From NCBI RefSeq assembly GCF_001426685.1, contig NZ_LMFB01000012.1:133390-197389 (forward strand): a stretch of 64,000 bases of DNA, written 5' to 3'. Below are positions 1 to 9,529 of the stretch, piece by piece. The notes under the pieces were generated by a model. It was not told where the DNA came from and did no database searches. It saw nothing but the letters and a program-made list of their open reading frames with translations. Source of the DNA: Rhizobium sp. Root483D2 (GTDB lineage Bacteria > Pseudomonadota > Alphaproteobacteria > Rhizobiales > Rhizobiaceae). Every line of letters begins with the position of its first letter. Within the stretch, counting starts at the first letter, position 1. The position numbers and the translations under genes were made by a program.

Positions 1-1232
1 TGCAGGCCAAGATCGTTCGCTGGAACATCCTCGACACCAAGAGCCGCATCGACGGCCGTGATCTCGATACCGTTCGCGCCATCGTTTCGGAAGTCGGCAT
101 CCTGCCGCGCACCCATGGTTCGGCCCTGTTCACCCGCGGTGAAACGCAGGCGATCGTCGTTGCCACGCTCGGCACCGGCGAAGACGAACAGTATGTCGAT
201 AGCCTGACCGGCATGTACAAGGAGAAGTTCCTTCTGCATTACAACTTCCCGCCCTACTCGGTCGGTGAAACAGGCCGCATGGGCTCCCCGGGCCGCCGCG
301 AAATCGGCCATGGCAAGCTCGCATGGCGCGCGATCCGTCCGATGCTTCCGGCTGCCGACCAGTTCCCCTACACGCTGCGCGTCGTTTCCGAAATCACCGA
401 ATCGAACGGCTCTTCCTCGATGGCAACCGTCTGCGGCACCTCGCTTGCCCTGATGGATGCCGGCGTTCCCTTGGCCAAGCCGGTTGCCGGTATCGCCATG
501 GGCCTGATTCTCGAAGGTGAACGCTTCGCCGTTCTCTCCGACATCCTCGGCGACGAAGATCACCTCGGCGACATGGACTTCAAGGTCGCCGGCACTGCCG
601 ACGGCATCACCTCGCTGCAGATGGACATCAAGATCGCCGGTATCACCGAAGAGATCATGAAGGTCGCGCTGGAGCAGGCACAGGGTGGACGCAAGCACAT
701 CCTCGGCGAGATGGCCAACGCCATCACCGAAGGCCGTTCGCAGCTCGGCGAATTCGCACCGCGCATCGAAGTGATGAACATCCCGGTCGACAAGATCCGT
801 GAAGTCATCGGTTCGGGCGGCAAGGTCATCCGCGAAATCGTCGAAAAGACCGGCGCCAAGATCAACATCGACGACGACGGCACGATCAAGATCGCTTCGT
901 CCTCCGCCAAGGAAATCGAAGCGGCCCGCAAGTGGATCCACTCGATCGTTGCAGAACCGGAAGTCGGCCAGATCTACGAAGGCACGGTCGTGAAGACCGC
1001 CGACTTCGGCGCTTTCGTCAACTTCTTCGGTCCGCGTGATGGCCTCGTGCACATCTCGCAGCTCGCGTCCGATCGTGTTGCCAAGACCTCCGACGTCGTC
1101 AAGGAAGGCGACAAGGTCTGGGTCAAGCTGATGGGCTTCGACGAGCGCGGCAAGGTTCGCCTGTCCATGAAGGTTGTCGATCAGGCAACCGGCAAGGAAG
1201 TCGCCAAGGGCGAAGGCGAAGCTGCTGAATAA
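1..1232 (+). CDS. pnp: Polyribonucleotide nucleotidyltransferase (PNPase), 5'-truncated by window edge
   Basis: This is the C-terminal 409 residues of PNPase, the phosphate-dependent 3'-5' exoribonuclease of mRNA decay. The reading frame is open from base 3, so the gene starts upstream of the window. The visible part holds the second RNase PH domain (about residues 15-230 of the fragment, including FTRGETQ and the [11 protein letters not shown] stretch), a KH domain with the [10 protein letters not shown] motif, and a C-terminal S1 domain ([24 protein letters not shown]). Family proteins are about 710 residues, so roughly 300 N-terminal residues are missing. A clear intrinsic terminator follows the stop codon. 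Identification is secure from domain order and motifs. Confidence 0.98.
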   Translation, partial: QAKIVRWNILDTKSRIDGRDLDTVRAIVSEVGILPRTHGSALFTRGETQAIVVATLGTGEDEQYVDSLTGMYKEKFLLHYNFPPYSVGETGRMGSPGRREIGHGKLAWRAIRPMLPAADQFPYTLRVVSEITESNGSSSMATVCGTSLALMDAGVPLAKPVAGIAMGLILEGERFAVLSDILGDEDHLGDMDFKVAGTADGITSLQMDIKIAGITEEIMKVALEQAQGGRKHILGEMANAITEGRSQLGEFAPRIEVMNIPVDKIREVIGSGGKVIREIVEKTGAKINIDDDGTIKIASSSAKEIEAARKWIHSIVAEPEVGQIYEGTVVKTADFGAFVNFFGPRDGLVHISQLASDRVAKTSDVVKEGDKVWVKLMGFDERGKVRLSMKVVDQATGKEVAKGEGEAAE

Positions 1233-1256
1233 GCGTTCGGCCGTTTAATCGACTAC

Positions 1257-1294
1257 GGGCGCGGAGCAGATCGTTCCGCGCCCTTTCTTATTTT
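1257..1294 (+). terminator. Intrinsic terminator after pnp
   Basis: A perfect 9-bp stem (GGGCGCGGA, 1257-1265, with TCCGCGCCC, 1275-1283) with a 9-nt loop is followed by a T-rich tract (1284-1294). It lies 24 bases after the pnp stop codon, as expected for rho-independent termination of the pnp transcript. Confidence 0.85.
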
Positions 1295-1395
1295 CCTGAG
1301 AGCCGCCTGACCGGGCTTTTCTCATTCCCTTTGTTACCGTTTGTCTTTTCGGAAATGACTTTCCACCGTCCCTGACAAGCCTGAGGACCTCGACC

Positions 1396-2412
1396 ATGAG
1401 CCGCGACACGCTGAAGACCCTTTTCCATCCTTTCGAGACCGGCGTTGTCCCCGCACCCGGCGAAGGCGAGCGCGTGCTGTTTCTCGGCGCCGAGGCAGGC
1501 TACCGGCTGCCGTCTGAGTTTCTAGGCTCGATTACCGCCGTGCAGGCCTCAAAGCCGCTCTACAAGGCCCTGGAGGCCGCCAAGGCATCGGTTACGCCCC
1601 AGATCGAGGGCGACGACTATGATGTAGCACTCATTCTTTGCGGCAAGCACAAGGGCGAGAACGAGGACCGGATCGCCGAGGCGCTGAAGCGCGTCAAGGT
1701 CGGCGGCCTGATCGTCGTCGCCGGCGGCAAGGATGATGGCATCCAGTCGCTGCGCAAGCGCGTCAACCAGCTGGGCTGGGGCGGCGACAGCCTGCCCAAA
1801 TATCACGGCATCGCCTTCTGGTTCGGCCGTCCGGAAGATGCAGGCGACGTCATTGCCAAATTCTCCAAGAAACCGGTTCGGGTCGAAGGCCGTTTTGATG
1901 CTGCACCCGGCATGTTCTCGCATGAGCGCATCGATGCCGGGTCCGAACTGCTGGCCTCGCGCCTTCCCGACGACTTCAAAGGCCATGCCGCCGATTTTGG
2001 CGCCGGCTGGGGTTATCTGTCGGTGATGCTGGCCGAAAAGGCACCGAACCTGAAGGGGATCGATCTTTTCGAGGCCGATTATCATTCGCTGGAAGCTGCG
2101 CGTGCAAACCTGAAGGCCAATTGCCCCAACGTTCCCACCCGCTTCTTCTGGCAGGACCTGACGTCTGAAGAAACCCGCGACAAATACGACCTGATCGTCA
2201 TGAACCCGCCGTTCCACGAAACCCAGGCTGCCGATCCGGCGCTGGGCGCTGCAATGATCAAGGCTGCCGCCAAGGCGTTGAAGATCGGCGGACGGCTGAT
2301 GCTGGTTGCCAATCGCGGCCTGCCCTATGAAACGGTGATGCCCGAGACGTTCAAGGAATGGGGCGAAACCTGCCGCAACGCACGCTTCAAGGTGCTCTGG
2401 GGCAAGCGTTAA
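1396..2412 (+). CDS. rsmC: RsmC-like class I SAM-dependent rRNA methyltransferase
   Basis: The 338-residue product resembles 16S rRNA (guanine-N2) methyltransferase RsmC. It has two Rossmann-like halves: a degenerate N-terminal domain (about 1-165) and a catalytic C-terminal domain with the SAM-binding motif DFGAGWGYLS (about residues 199-208) and the N2-guanine methylase motif NPPFHE (about 272-277). Length fits the family (about 340). The ATG is preceded by a GAGGA-type ribosome-binding site. It stands alone after the pnp terminator. RsmC versus RsmD-type target (G1207 or another position) cannot be told from sequence, but the duplicated domain favours RsmC. Confidence 0.85.
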   Translation: MSRDTLKTLFHPFETGVVPAPGEGERVLFLGAEAGYRLPSEFLGSITAVQASKPLYKALEAAKASVTPQIEGDDYDVALILCGKHKGENEDRIAEALKRVKVGGLIVVAGGKDDGIQSLRKRVNQLGWGGDSLPKYHGIAFWFGRPEDAGDVIAKFSKKPVRVEGRFDAAPGMFSHERIDAGSELLASRLPDDFKGHAADFGAGWGYLSVMLAEKAPNLKGIDLFEADYHSLEAARANLKANCPNVPTRFFWQDLTSEETRDKYDLIVMNPPFHETQAADPALGAAMIKAAAKALKIGGRLMLVANRGLPYETVMPETFKEWGETCRNARFKVLWGKR

Positions 2413-2415
2413 AGA

Positions 2416-2450
2416 CTCGTACGATCAATGCGTCTCATGGATCGTACGAG
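2416..2450. terminator. Perfect 10-bp inverted repeat after rsmC
   Basis: CTCGTACGAT (2416-2425) and ATCGTACGAG (2441-2450) can form a 10-bp hairpin with a 15-nt loop 3 bases after the rsmC stop. Only a weak T-rich stretch follows, so it may be a weak terminator or an mRNA 3'-end stabiliser. Confidence 0.5.
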
Positions 2451-2554
2451 GCTCTCATCAGCATTTGCTTTTGCAATTGCTTTCTTGACGAAACGGGTAC
2501 ACCTTTAACTCCAGCGCTTGCGTGAGATCGCGCAAGCATCGATGGAGTGTGCCA

Positions 2555-2794
2555 ATGGTTTCTAGCTATGGACACCGCCCGCCCGTCAGTGAGGGCGTCG
2601 CCGAAGTCATCGTCAAGGATATCAAGAGCGGGGAAGGCAAGAGCGGTGCCTCGGAGGTGCCTCTGGCCTTCCAGACCGGCCGCACCCCGGTCGATCCCGC
2701 AATTCTCGGCAATACCCGCAAACAGATGATGATGTTCGCCACGTTTGCCGTGGCGGTTTTGGTGGTACTGCTGGTCGTCTGGTGGGCCGCCTGA
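2555..2794 (+). CDS. Small single-pass membrane protein, hypothetical
   Basis: This is a 79-residue protein if the ATG at 2555 is used. That start has a GGAG ribosome-binding site 8 bases upstream; a GTG at 2522 in the same frame has none. The N-terminal 55 residues are hydrophilic with a KDIKSGEGKSG stretch. The C-terminal 20 residues form one transmembrane segment (FATFAVAVLVVLLVV) ending in WWAA, so a tail-anchored topology is likely. I do not recognise the family. It is convergent with the HicB-like gene, 5 bases away. Confidence 0.65.
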   Translation: MVSSYGHRPPVSEGVAEVIVKDIKSGEGKSGASEVPLAFQTGRTPVDPAILGNTRKQMMMFATFAVAVLVVLLVVWWAA

Positions 2795-2799
2795 TATCG

Positions 2800-3195
2800 T
2801 CAGGCCGCTTCGATTTCCTTGCGGGCACAGCTGGCCAGAAAGGCTGAGCGCGTCAGGCCCCGTTCGCGGGCGGCCATGTCGATGGCATCCAGCATGCCCT
2901 TTTCAAATGTGACATTGGCGCGCACGATCCGGGTGCTGTCCTCGATAAAGGGGACCCGCATCAGGAAGGCGCCCGCAGCCAATTCGCCGGAAACATCGTC
3001 CAGGCGCATGATCTCGTCATGCGAGGAGGGGACCGGCACGGGCTGGTCCTCGGCCCATAGCCGGATTGCTTCCACCGCGTTTGCGGTCAAATCCTCTTCT
3101 TCATCGGCAGCGGAGAAAACGCCTGGAAGGTCTGGAAAGGTGACGCCATAGGCACTGTCTTTGTCTTTATGAACGAGAGCAATGAAGTGTTTCAT
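2800..3195 (-). CDS. HicB-family antitoxin-like protein, apparently without HicA
   Basis: The 131-residue product has the HicB layout: an N-terminal partial RNase H-like fold (YGVTFPDLPGVFSAAD, about residues 15-30) and a C-terminal ribbon-helix-helix-like segment (FEKGMLDAIDMAARERGLTRSAF, given here only as its span, about residues 100-122). HicB proteins neutralise the mRNA-cleaving HicA toxin and often autoregulate. No HicA-sized frame is visible on either side: downstream is a membrane protein 5 bases away, and upstream is a palindromic repeat. It is therefore best read as a solitary HicB-like protein. The start at 3195 (MKHF) fits the family better than the in-frame ATG at 3207. Confidence 0.8.
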   Translation of the reverse strand: MKHFIALVHKDKDSAYGVTFPDLPGVFSAADEEEDLTANAVEAIRLWAEDQPVPVPSSHDEIMRLDDVSGELAAGAFLMRVPFIEDSTRIVRANVTFEKGMLDAIDMAARERGLTRSAFLASCARKEIEAA

Positions 3196-3289
3196 GGTCA
3201 AATCCATCCGGCTTGTTTTGCAATGGCGCGTGTCATTTAAATTCTTCCCTGACTGAAGAAAAGAAAAATGAGCCCTTAGTCAGGCCGCG

Positions 3290-3425
3290 AGCACCCCCCT
3301 CTGTCGGCGACACCGACATCTCCCCCTCAAGGGGGAGATTGACCGTTGGCTCTGCCGCCACAAGGAAAAAGAATAATCTCCCCCCTTGAGGGGGAGATGT
3401 CACGCAGTGACAGAGGGGGGTGAAC
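3290..3425. repeat. Rhizobial palindromic intergenic repeat
   Basis: An imperfect palindrome of about 135 bases. It starts CCCCCCTCTGTCGGCGACAC and ends TGTCACGCAGTGACAGAGGG, with inner arms ACATCTCCCCCTCAAGGGGG and CCCCCTTGAGGGGGAGATGT. It lies between the HicB-like gene and htpG. A fragment of the same unit recurs at 42650-42693. It resembles the mosaic intergenic elements (RIME type) described in rhizobia. Confidence 0.8.
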
Positions 3426-3444
3426 CGGCTGGCACCCGGCAAAC

Positions 3445-5331
3445 CTACCCCTTCAAAGCCCGCTCGAACAGCCGCGAAAGCCGCTCGGCAAAGGCGCGGG
3501 GGTCTTGTGGCTTGTCGCCGTCGAGGACGCGGGCCTGGTCGAGCAGGAGCTGCACGGCATCGGTGCGGAATTCGTCGCTGCCACTGGCGGCCAGAGCTGA
3601 AATCAGGCCGTTCGTTGGGTTGATCTCAAGCACGGGCTTGGCGACCAAGTCCAGCCGGCCAGAGCCCTGCAGCAGCTTTTCCAGCTGGCGGTCATAGCCC
3701 TGTTCGGGCGCTACCAGGCAGACGGCGCTTTCCGTCAGGCGGTCGGATGCCCGCACGTCCGATACAGCATCGCCGAGCGTTGTCTTGGCAAAGGCGATGA
3801 ACCCGGTGACGGCTTCGGATGTCTCAGGCGTTGCCGCTGTCTCGCCATCGGCCGTGGGGACTTGCGTCAGGTCGGCGGCCCCTTGCGTGATCGACTTGAA
3901 CGGCTTGCCTTCGAAATCGGGTGCGGCCGTCACCCATAAGCTATCGACGGAATCAGTGAGCAGCAGAACCTCAATGCCTCGAGCGCGAAAACCTTCGAGC
4001 TGCGGCGAGGCCTTCAGCCGGTCGAGATTGTCGCCCGTCAGGTAATAGATCGCCGCCTGCGCGTCCTTCATGTCCTTGACGTAATCGGCCAGCGACCGCG
4101 CCGCCTCATCGGATGTGGTGGTGCGGAAGCGTGACAGCGCGATCAGCTGTTCGCGGCGCTCGAAGTCGTCGTAAATGCCCTCTTTCAGCACGGCGCCGAA
4201 CGCATCCCAGAGCTTGGCAAAGGCGTCCTTGTCGCTTTCGGCAAGCTTTTCGATGGCGCTCAGCACGCGGTTGGTCAGCCCCTTGCGGATGGCGGCAAGG
4301 ATCGGGCTTTCCTGGATCATCTCGCGAGAGACGTTGAGCGGCAGGTCGGACGTATCGACAAGGCCGCGCACGAAGCGCAGGTAGCGCGGCAGAAGCTCGG
4401 CATCGTCGGTGATGAAGACCCGCTTGACGTAAAGCTTCATGCGGCCCTTGGCGGAAGGGTCGAACATGTCCATCGGCTTGGATTCCGGCACGAAGGCAAG
4501 GCCGGTATATTCGTGGCGGCCTTCGGCGCGGAAATGCACGGTGAGCGCCGGTTCATCATACTGGCCGGAAACGCCGCGATAGAAATCGGCATAGTCTTCC
4601 TTGGTGATCTCACTGCGCGATTTCGTCCACAACGCCGTGCCATCGCCGATACGCTCGGCGTCATCGCCGGGCTTCTCGATCAGGTCGATCGGCACCGGCA
4701 CATGGCCGGACTGGTCCTTGACGATCTTCTGGACGCTCCATTTGGACGTATAGCTCTTGGCATCGTCCATCAGGTGCAGCGTGATGCGGGTGCCGCGTGC
4801 CGGTGCGTCAGAGAGATCGGCCTCGGACACGGTGTAGCTTCCCTTGCCGTCAGACGACCAGACATAGGCATGGGCGCTGCCGGCATGGCGCGAGACGACA
4901 TCGACCTTGTCGGCCACCATGAAGGCGGAATAGAAGCCAACGCCGAACTGGCCGATCAGCTGTGCGCCTTCGCCGGCCTTGGCAGCCTCGACGCGCTCCA
5001 TGAAGGCGCGCGTGCCGGAACGGGCGATGGTGCCGAGCGCCTCGACCATATCGTCACGGCTCATGCCGATGCCATTGTCCTCGACGACCAGCCTGTTGCT
5101 TTCGGCGTCAAGCGTCAGCGTGATGCGCGGTGTGGGGTCGTCATTGAGCAGTTCCGGCGCGCTGATGGCCTCGTAGCGCAGCTTTTCGCAGGCATCAGCC
5201 GCGTTGGAGATCAGCTCGCGCAGGAACACGTCCTTGTCGGAATAGACCGAGTGAACCATGAGATGCAGCAGGCGCGCCACATCGGCTTCGAAGACGTGAT
5301 TTTCAACGGGTTTTTCGGCGGCATCGCTCAT
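3445..5331 (-). CDS. htpG: Molecular chaperone HtpG (Hsp90)
   Basis: The 628-residue bacterial Hsp90 is an ATP-dependent cytosolic dimeric chaperone. The N-terminal GHKL ATPase domain shows the catalytic Glu and Mg-binding Asn (RELISNAADA, about residues 38-47), the DNGIGM motif (85-90) and the glycine lid GQFGVGFYSAF (128-138). The middle domain carries the conserved NVSRE segment. A C-terminal dimerisation domain follows; length matches the family (about 625-635). The start ATG at 5331 is preceded by GAGGACAG. It lies 101 bases downstream of fabI on the same strand and could be read through from the fab operon, though it probably also has its own promoter. Confidence 0.97.
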   Translation of the reverse strand: MSDAAEKPVENHVFEADVARLLHLMVHSVYSDKDVFLRELISNAADACEKLRYEAISAPELLNDDPTPRITLTLDAESNRLVVEDNGIGMSRDDMVEALGTIARSGTRAFMERVEAAKAGEGAQLIGQFGVGFYSAFMVADKVDVVSRHAGSAHAYVWSSDGKGSYTVSEADLSDAPARGTRITLHLMDDAKSYTSKWSVQKIVKDQSGHVPVPIDLIEKPGDDAERIGDGTALWTKSRSEITKEDYADFYRGVSGQYDEPALTVHFRAEGRHEYTGLAFVPESKPMDMFDPSAKGRMKLYVKRVFITDDAELLPRYLRFVRGLVDTSDLPLNVSREMIQESPILAAIRKGLTNRVLSAIEKLAESDKDAFAKLWDAFGAVLKEGIYDDFERREQLIALSRFRTTTSDEAARSLADYVKDMKDAQAAIYYLTGDNLDRLKASPQLEGFRARGIEVLLLTDSVDSLWVTAAPDFEGKPFKSITQGAADLTQVPTADGETAATPETSEAVTGFIAFAKTTLGDAVSDVRASDRLTESAVCLVAPEQGYDRQLEKLLQGSGRLDLVAKPVLEINPTNGLISALAASGSDEFRTDAVQLLLDQARVLDGDKPQDPRAFAERLSRLFERALKG

Positions 5332-5432
5332 GCGTGTCTGTCCTCAGCGTGATTCTGGATGGTTTGCGCGCTCTGAACTGGCAAGTGCAGATGCAAAATT
5401 CAAGAGGCACGGAAAGGAAGGCGGCCCGGATG

Positions 5433-6239
5433 TTACTCCGCGTCCGCCGTGCGCAATGTATCGAGGGCCGGCATCGAGGTAATGTTATAGCCGGAGTCCA
5501 CATAATGGATCTCGCCGGTAACGCCGCGCGACAGGCCGGAGAGCAGGTAGAGTGCCGAGCCGCCCACATCCTCGATCGTCACCGTGCGGCGCATGGGCGA
5601 GTTCTTCTGCTGCCAGGACAGCATGGCGCGCGCATCGGAAATACCGGCACCGGCCAGCGTCCGGATCGGGCCGGCCGAAATCGCGTTGACGCGGATGCCG
5701 CGTGCGCCGTAGTCGGCAGCGAGATAGCGCACGGAAGCCTCAAGGGCCGCCTTGGCCACGCCCATGACATTGTAGTTCGGCATGACCCGCACGGAGCCGC
5801 CATAGGTAAGCGTCAGCATCGTGCCGCCATCGGTCATCAGTTCCGCCGCGCGCTTGGCGATCTCGGTGAAGGAGAAGCAGGAGATGACCATCGTGCGGCT
5901 GAAGTTTTCGCGCGACGTGTCGGCGTAGAGGCCCTTTAGCTCGTTCTTGTCAGAAAAGCCGATCGCATGAACGATAAAGTCGAGCTTGCCCCATTTTTCC
6001 TTGATGGTGGCAATGGCGCTATCGACGGAGGCGATATCTTCGACGTCGCAGGGAATGACCAGATCGGAGTTCACCTCGGCCGCCAGCGGCTTGACGCGCT
6101 TGCCGAGCGCTTCACCCTGATAGGTGAAGGCAAGTTCAGCGCCTTCAGCTGCAACCGCCTGCGCGATGCCCCAGGCGATGGAGTGGCTGTTGGCGACCCC
6201 CATGATGAGGCCGCGCTTTCCGTTCATGATACCGGTCAT
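5433..6239 (-). CDS. fabI: Enoyl-[acyl-carrier-protein] reductase (NADH) FabI
   Basis: FabI performs the last reduction of each fatty-acid elongation cycle (trans-2-enoyl-ACP to acyl-ACP). The 268-residue SDR-fold protein has the FabI-type nucleotide motif GVANSHSIAWGIA (about residues 14-26) and the catalytic Y156-x6-K163 pair (YNVMGVAK), in register with E. coli FabI. The open frame extends upstream into fabB, but the ATG at 6239 (MTGIMNG) lies just after the fabB stop (4 bases between) and gives the family N-terminus; the next ATG is at 6227. It is the third gene of the fabA-fabB-fabI operon, so it should be co-translated with fabB. Confidence 0.96.
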   Translation of the reverse strand: MTGIMNGKRGLIMGVANSHSIAWGIAQAVAAEGAELAFTYQGEALGKRVKPLAAEVNSDLVIPCDVEDIASVDSAIATIKEKWGKLDFIVHAIGFSDKNELKGLYADTSRENFSRTMVISCFSFTEIAKRAAELMTDGGTMLTLTYGGSVRVMPNYNVMGVAKAALEASVRYLAADYGARGIRVNAISAGPIRTLAGAGISDARAMLSWQQKNSPMRRTVTIEDVGGSALYLLSGLSRGVTGEIHYVDSGYNITSMPALDTLRTADAE

Positions 6240-6243
6240 GGGT

Positions 6244-7467
6244 TTATCCGTTGTGGCGCTGGAAAACGAGCGTGGCATTGGTGCCGCCGAAGCCGAAGGA
6301 GTTCGACAGGACGGTATCGATCTTGGCATTGTCGATGCGCTTGCGCACGATCGGCACGCCGTCGAATTCCGGGTCCAGTTCGGTGATATGGGCGCTTTCG
6401 CCGATGAAGCCGGCCTGCATCATCAACAGGCCGTAGATCGATTCCTGCACGCCGGCAGCGCCCAGTGAATGGCCGGTCAGCGACTTGGTCGACTGGATAT
6501 GCGGGATCTTGTTGCCGAAGACTTCGCGGATTGCGCCGATTTCCTTGGAATCGCCAACAGGCGTCGAGGTGCCGTGCGTGTTGATGTAATCGACCTCGCC
6601 CTTCACCGTTGCCAGCGCCTGGCGCATGCAGCGCACAGCGCCTTCGCCGGACGGAGCCACCATGTCGTAACCGTCGGATGTCGCGCCATAGCCGGTGATT
6701 TCGGCATAGATCTTGGCGCCGCGGGCTTTCGCATGTTCCAGCTCTTCCAGAACCAGCACGCCGGCGCCGCCAGCGATGACGAAGCCGTCGCGGGAAATGT
6801 CATAGGCGCGCGAGGCGGTCGACGGCGTATCGTTATATTTGGAGGACATGGCGCCCATGGCGTCGAACAGGTTCGACATGGTCCAGTCGAGGTCTTCGTG
6901 GCCACCGGCAAACATCACGTCCTGCTTGCCCCACTGGATCATCTCCATGGCATTGCCGATGCAATGGGCCGAGGTCGAGCAGGCCGACGAGATCGAGTAG
7001 TTGACGCCGTGGATCTTGAACCAGGTGGCAAGCGTCGCCGATGCGGTCGAGGACATCGCCTTGGGCACGGCAAACGGGCCGATGCGCTTGGGGCTGTTGT
7101 TCTTCAGCGTGATCTCGGCGGCATCGATCAGCGTGCGGGTGGACGGACCGCCCGAACCCATGATGATGCCGGTACGCTCATTGCCGCCGATATCCTTGTC
7201 TTCAAGACCGGAATCGGCGATGGCCTGCTTCATCGCAACGTGGTTCCAGGTGCCGCCCTGCGACAGGAAACGCGCGGCGCGGCGATCGACGAGATCGGTC
7301 GTGTCGAGATTGGGTGCACCCCAGACCTGGCATTTGAAGCCATGCTCGGCAAAATCGTTGGAAAACGAAATGCCGGATTTTGCTTCACGCAGCGACGCGG
7401 TGACTTCCTGCGCATCGTTTCCGATCGAGGAAACAATGCCCAGACCCGTAACAACAACCCGTCTCAT
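6244..7467 (-). CDS. fabB: 3-oxoacyl-[ACP] synthase I (FabB)
   Basis: FabB condenses malonyl-ACP with acyl-ACP and is required, with FabA, for unsaturated fatty-acid synthesis. The 407-residue thiolase-fold protein has the Cys-His-His triad at C163 (SACSTSAH), H298 (NTHGTSTP) and H333 ([10 protein letters not shown]), the same numbering as E. coli FabB. The start at 7467 (MRRVVVTG) has an AGAGG ribosome-binding site; the frame is open upstream but that part overlaps fabA. It is second in fabA-fabB-fabI, 46 bases after fabA. FabF is excluded mainly by context and sequence register. Confidence 0.96.
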   Translation of the reverse strand: MRRVVVTGLGIVSSIGNDAQEVTASLREAKSGISFSNDFAEHGFKCQVWGAPNLDTTDLVDRRAARFLSQGGTWNHVAMKQAIADSGLEDKDIGGNERTGIIMGSGGPSTRTLIDAAEITLKNNSPKRIGPFAVPKAMSSTASATLATWFKIHGVNYSISSACSTSAHCIGNAMEMIQWGKQDVMFAGGHEDLDWTMSNLFDAMGAMSSKYNDTPSTASRAYDISRDGFVIAGGAGVLVLEELEHAKARGAKIYAEITGYGATSDGYDMVAPSGEGAVRCMRQALATVKGEVDYINTHGTSTPVGDSKEIGAIREVFGNKIPHIQSTKSLTGHSLGAAGVQESIYGLLMMQAGFIGESAHITELDPEFDGVPIVRKRIDNAKIDTVLSNSFGFGGTNATLVFQRHNG

Positions 7468-7513
7468 GTTGATGACCTCTTCTTTAATCTCGCTGAGTGC
7501 GGCAATGCGCGGT

Positions 7514-8029
7514 TCAGGCAGCTTTTTCTTTCGACAGGCCGACACGCAGGTCGGTCGCCTGATAGATGGTTTCGCCATCGGCCTTCAGCCAGCCGTCGGC
7601 CGTGCCGAGCACAAGGCGGCCACGCATGACGCGCTTGAAGTCGATCCCATATTCGAGAAGCTTGGTGTCCGGGCGGATCATGCCCTTGAATTTCACTTCG
7701 CCGGTGGAAAGCGCCATGCCGCGGCCGGGTTCGCCCAGCCAGCCGAGGAAGAAGCCCGTCAGCTGCCACATACCGTCAAGACCCAGGCAGCCCGGCATGA
7801 TCGGATTGCCCTGGAAGTGGCAGGGAAAATACCAGTCGTCGGGACGCACGTCATATTCCGCGCGGATATAGCCCTTGTCGAAGGCGCCACCGGTTTCGGA
7901 AATATCGGTGATGCGATGAACCATCAGCATCGGGGGCAGGGGCAGCTGGGCATTACCCGGGCCAAACAGTTCGCCGCGACCGCATTTCAGGATCTCTTCA
8001 TAATTGAAGCTGGATTGTCTGGTCGTCAT
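7514..8029 (-). CDS. fabA: 3-hydroxydecanoyl-[ACP] dehydratase/isomerase (FabA)
   Basis: FabA dehydrates 3-hydroxydecanoyl-ACP and isomerises trans-2- to cis-3-decenoyl-ACP, the branch point to unsaturated fatty acids. The 171-residue hot-dog-fold protein carries the active-site His in [13 protein letters not shown] (about H71) and the catalytic Asp in GLDGMWQL (about D85). The start at 8029 (MTTRQSSF) matches the family length; upstream in-frame sequence is intergenic. First gene of the fabA-fabB-fabI operon, divergent from irr across a 320-base region. Confidence 0.97.
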   Translation of the reverse strand: MTTRQSSFNYEEILKCGRGELFGPGNAQLPLPPMLMVHRITDISETGGAFDKGYIRAEYDVRPDDWYFPCHFQGNPIMPGCLGLDGMWQLTGFFLGWLGEPGRGMALSTGEVKFKGMIRPDTKLLEYGIDFKRVMRGRLVLGTADGWLKADGETIYQATDLRVGLSKEKAA

Positions 8030-8271
8030 GAACTGTCGTTTCCCCGCTACATCCGTTTTTGGTTGACTTGGTTTAGAGCAAGATAGGGACGAATTGAAGC
8101 TCCGGCATGACCCAAGCGCGTCGTTTCGCATATTCCTGTCTGGCCAAGCACAAGGCCTATTTCCGCCGTCGCATACATGATGGCTGCTGCAACAGCCAGA
8201 GATAATTGCCTTTTGCCCCAAGAATCAGGCGGTTTTTACCGTCTGGATGCCTTGAGGGAGCTTGCTTACTA

Positions 8272-8300
8272 TTGAAAGCATTCTCGGCAAAAGTTATATC
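8272..8300 (+). promoter_or_regulatory. Putative sigma70-type promoter of irr in the fabA-irr intergenic region
   Basis: TTGAAA (8272-8277), a 17-base spacer and TATATC (8295-8300) resemble a housekeeping promoter pointing into irr, about 50 bases before its ATG. The whole fabA-irr region (8030-8349, 320 bases) has no other gene. I could not place a convincing fabA promoter or a clear iron-control operator in it. Confidence 0.5.
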
Positions 8301-8349
8301 GGCTCTGTAAGACTGTTCTGCAATAGCTTGGAAATCTGGATCCGTCCGT

Positions 8350-8769
8350 ATGACGACTGCCATCGAAATCTGTTCGGAAGAACGTTTGCGCCGCTCCGGT
8401 CTGAGGCCGACGCGTCAGCGCATGGCGCTTGCCGACCTGATTTTTGCCAAGGGTGATCGCCACCTCACCGTCGAGGAGCTGCATGAAGAAGCAGTGACGG
8501 CGGGTGTCCCGGTGTCGCTGGCAACCGTTTACAACACGCTGCACCAGTTTACCGAAGCCGGCATGATCCGTGTTCTGGCCGTCGAAAGCGCCAAGACCTA
8601 TTTCGACACCAATGTGTCGGATCATCATCATTTCTTTGTCGAGGGCCACAACGAAGTGCTCGATATTCCGGTCAGCAGCCTGACGATCGGCAATCTGCCG
8701 GAACCGCCGGAAGGCATGGAAATCGCCCATGTCGACGTCATCATCCGCCTGCGCCCCAAGCGCGGCTAA
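8350..8769 (+). CDS. irr: Iron response regulator Irr (Fur family)
   Basis: Irr is the heme-status-responsive Fur-family regulator of rhizobia; it represses heme synthesis and iron-using genes when iron is low. The 139-residue protein has the Fur winged helix (LRPTRQRMALADLIF, then VSLATVYNTLHQFTEAG, about residues 18-72) and the HHH heme/metal motif at residues 92-94 (SDHHHFFVE). It lacks the C-terminal paired CxxC metal sites of true Fur. Divergence from fabA is the usual arrangement in Rhizobiaceae and strengthens the call. Confidence 0.95.
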   Translation: MTTAIEICSEERLRRSGLRPTRQRMALADLIFAKGDRHLTVEELHEEAVTAGVPVSLATVYNTLHQFTEAGMIRVLAVESAKTYFDTNVSDHHHFFVEGHNEVLDIPVSSLTIGNLPEPPEGMEIAHVDVIIRLRPKRG

Positions 8770-8801
8770 GCCTCTTCTTATATTATTTCATTGATGACGT
8801 T

Positions 8802-9437
8802 CTACATGACGTCGTCGGGATGACGGCCGGGCCGTGGATCGCCGGTTGGCAGCGTCCAGCCATATTTCAATGCGCCGCCGCGCACCGCAAAGGCCGTTGC
8901 AACGCCGAGAGTGGAAGCGATCAGCAGCGATGCCCCGAGCCATGTCGCAGCCGTGAACACGGCTGAACCGGCCAGTGCTGCGGTCACGTAGATTTCCGGA
9001 CGCAGCAGCACCGAGGGCTCGCCTGCCAAAAGGTCGCGCAAAATACCGCCGAAGGTCGCCGTCAGCATGCCGGTGACCAGCGCCACGATCGGTGAACCGG
9101 TTGCGGCAAACCCCTTGGCAGCCCCCATGACGCTATAGGCCGAAAGCCCGATGGCATCGAGCCAGACCAGGAACTTGTAGCGCGATTCCATCATATGGGC
9201 CGAGAAGAATACCAGAAGCCCCATGCCGCCGCAGACCAGAAGGTAGATCGGATTGGTGACCCAGAAGACCGGGGTCGCCCCAAGAATGACGTCGCGCAGC
9301 GTGCCGCCACCGATACCGGTGACGGCGGCGAGAAAGATATAGCCGATAATATCCAGCTGTTTGCGCGAGGCCGCCAGCGCGCCGGTCGCTGCAAAGACTG
9401 CGACGCCCGCGTAATCGAGAATTTCCAGGATCGGCAT
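8802..9437 (-). CDS. TRIC-type cation channel / UPF0126 family membrane protein
   Basis: The 211-residue protein has about seven hydrophobic segments arranged as two homologous repeats. Each repeat carries a glycine-rich GGxxRDxxxG motif: GIGGGTLRDVILG near residue 50 and TFGGILRDLLAG near residue 135. This is the signature of prokaryotic trimeric intracellular cation channel (TRIC, formerly UPF0126/YicG) proteins of the inner membrane. The start at 9437 has a strong GGCGGGGGG ribosome-binding site; the longer open frame upstream overlaps the next gene. The transported ion is inferred from the family only. Confidence 0.85.
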   Translation of the reverse strand: MPILEILDYAGVAVFAATGALAASRKQLDIIGYIFLAAVTGIGGGTLRDVILGATPVFWVTNPIYLLVCGGMGLLVFFSAHMMESRYKFLVWLDAIGLSAYSVMGAAKGFAATGSPIVALVTGMLTATFGGILRDLLAGEPSVLLRPEIYVTAALAGSAVFTAATWLGASLLIASTLGVATAFAVRGGALKYGWTLPTGDPRPGRHPDDVM

Positions 9438-9529
9438 TTTTCCCCCCGCCAGAAAATCAAGCCAGACGTTCGAGACGGACCACAATGGCGCGCGCGCGTC
9501 AACGGCAGGTCTCGAAGCGCTGATATCAG

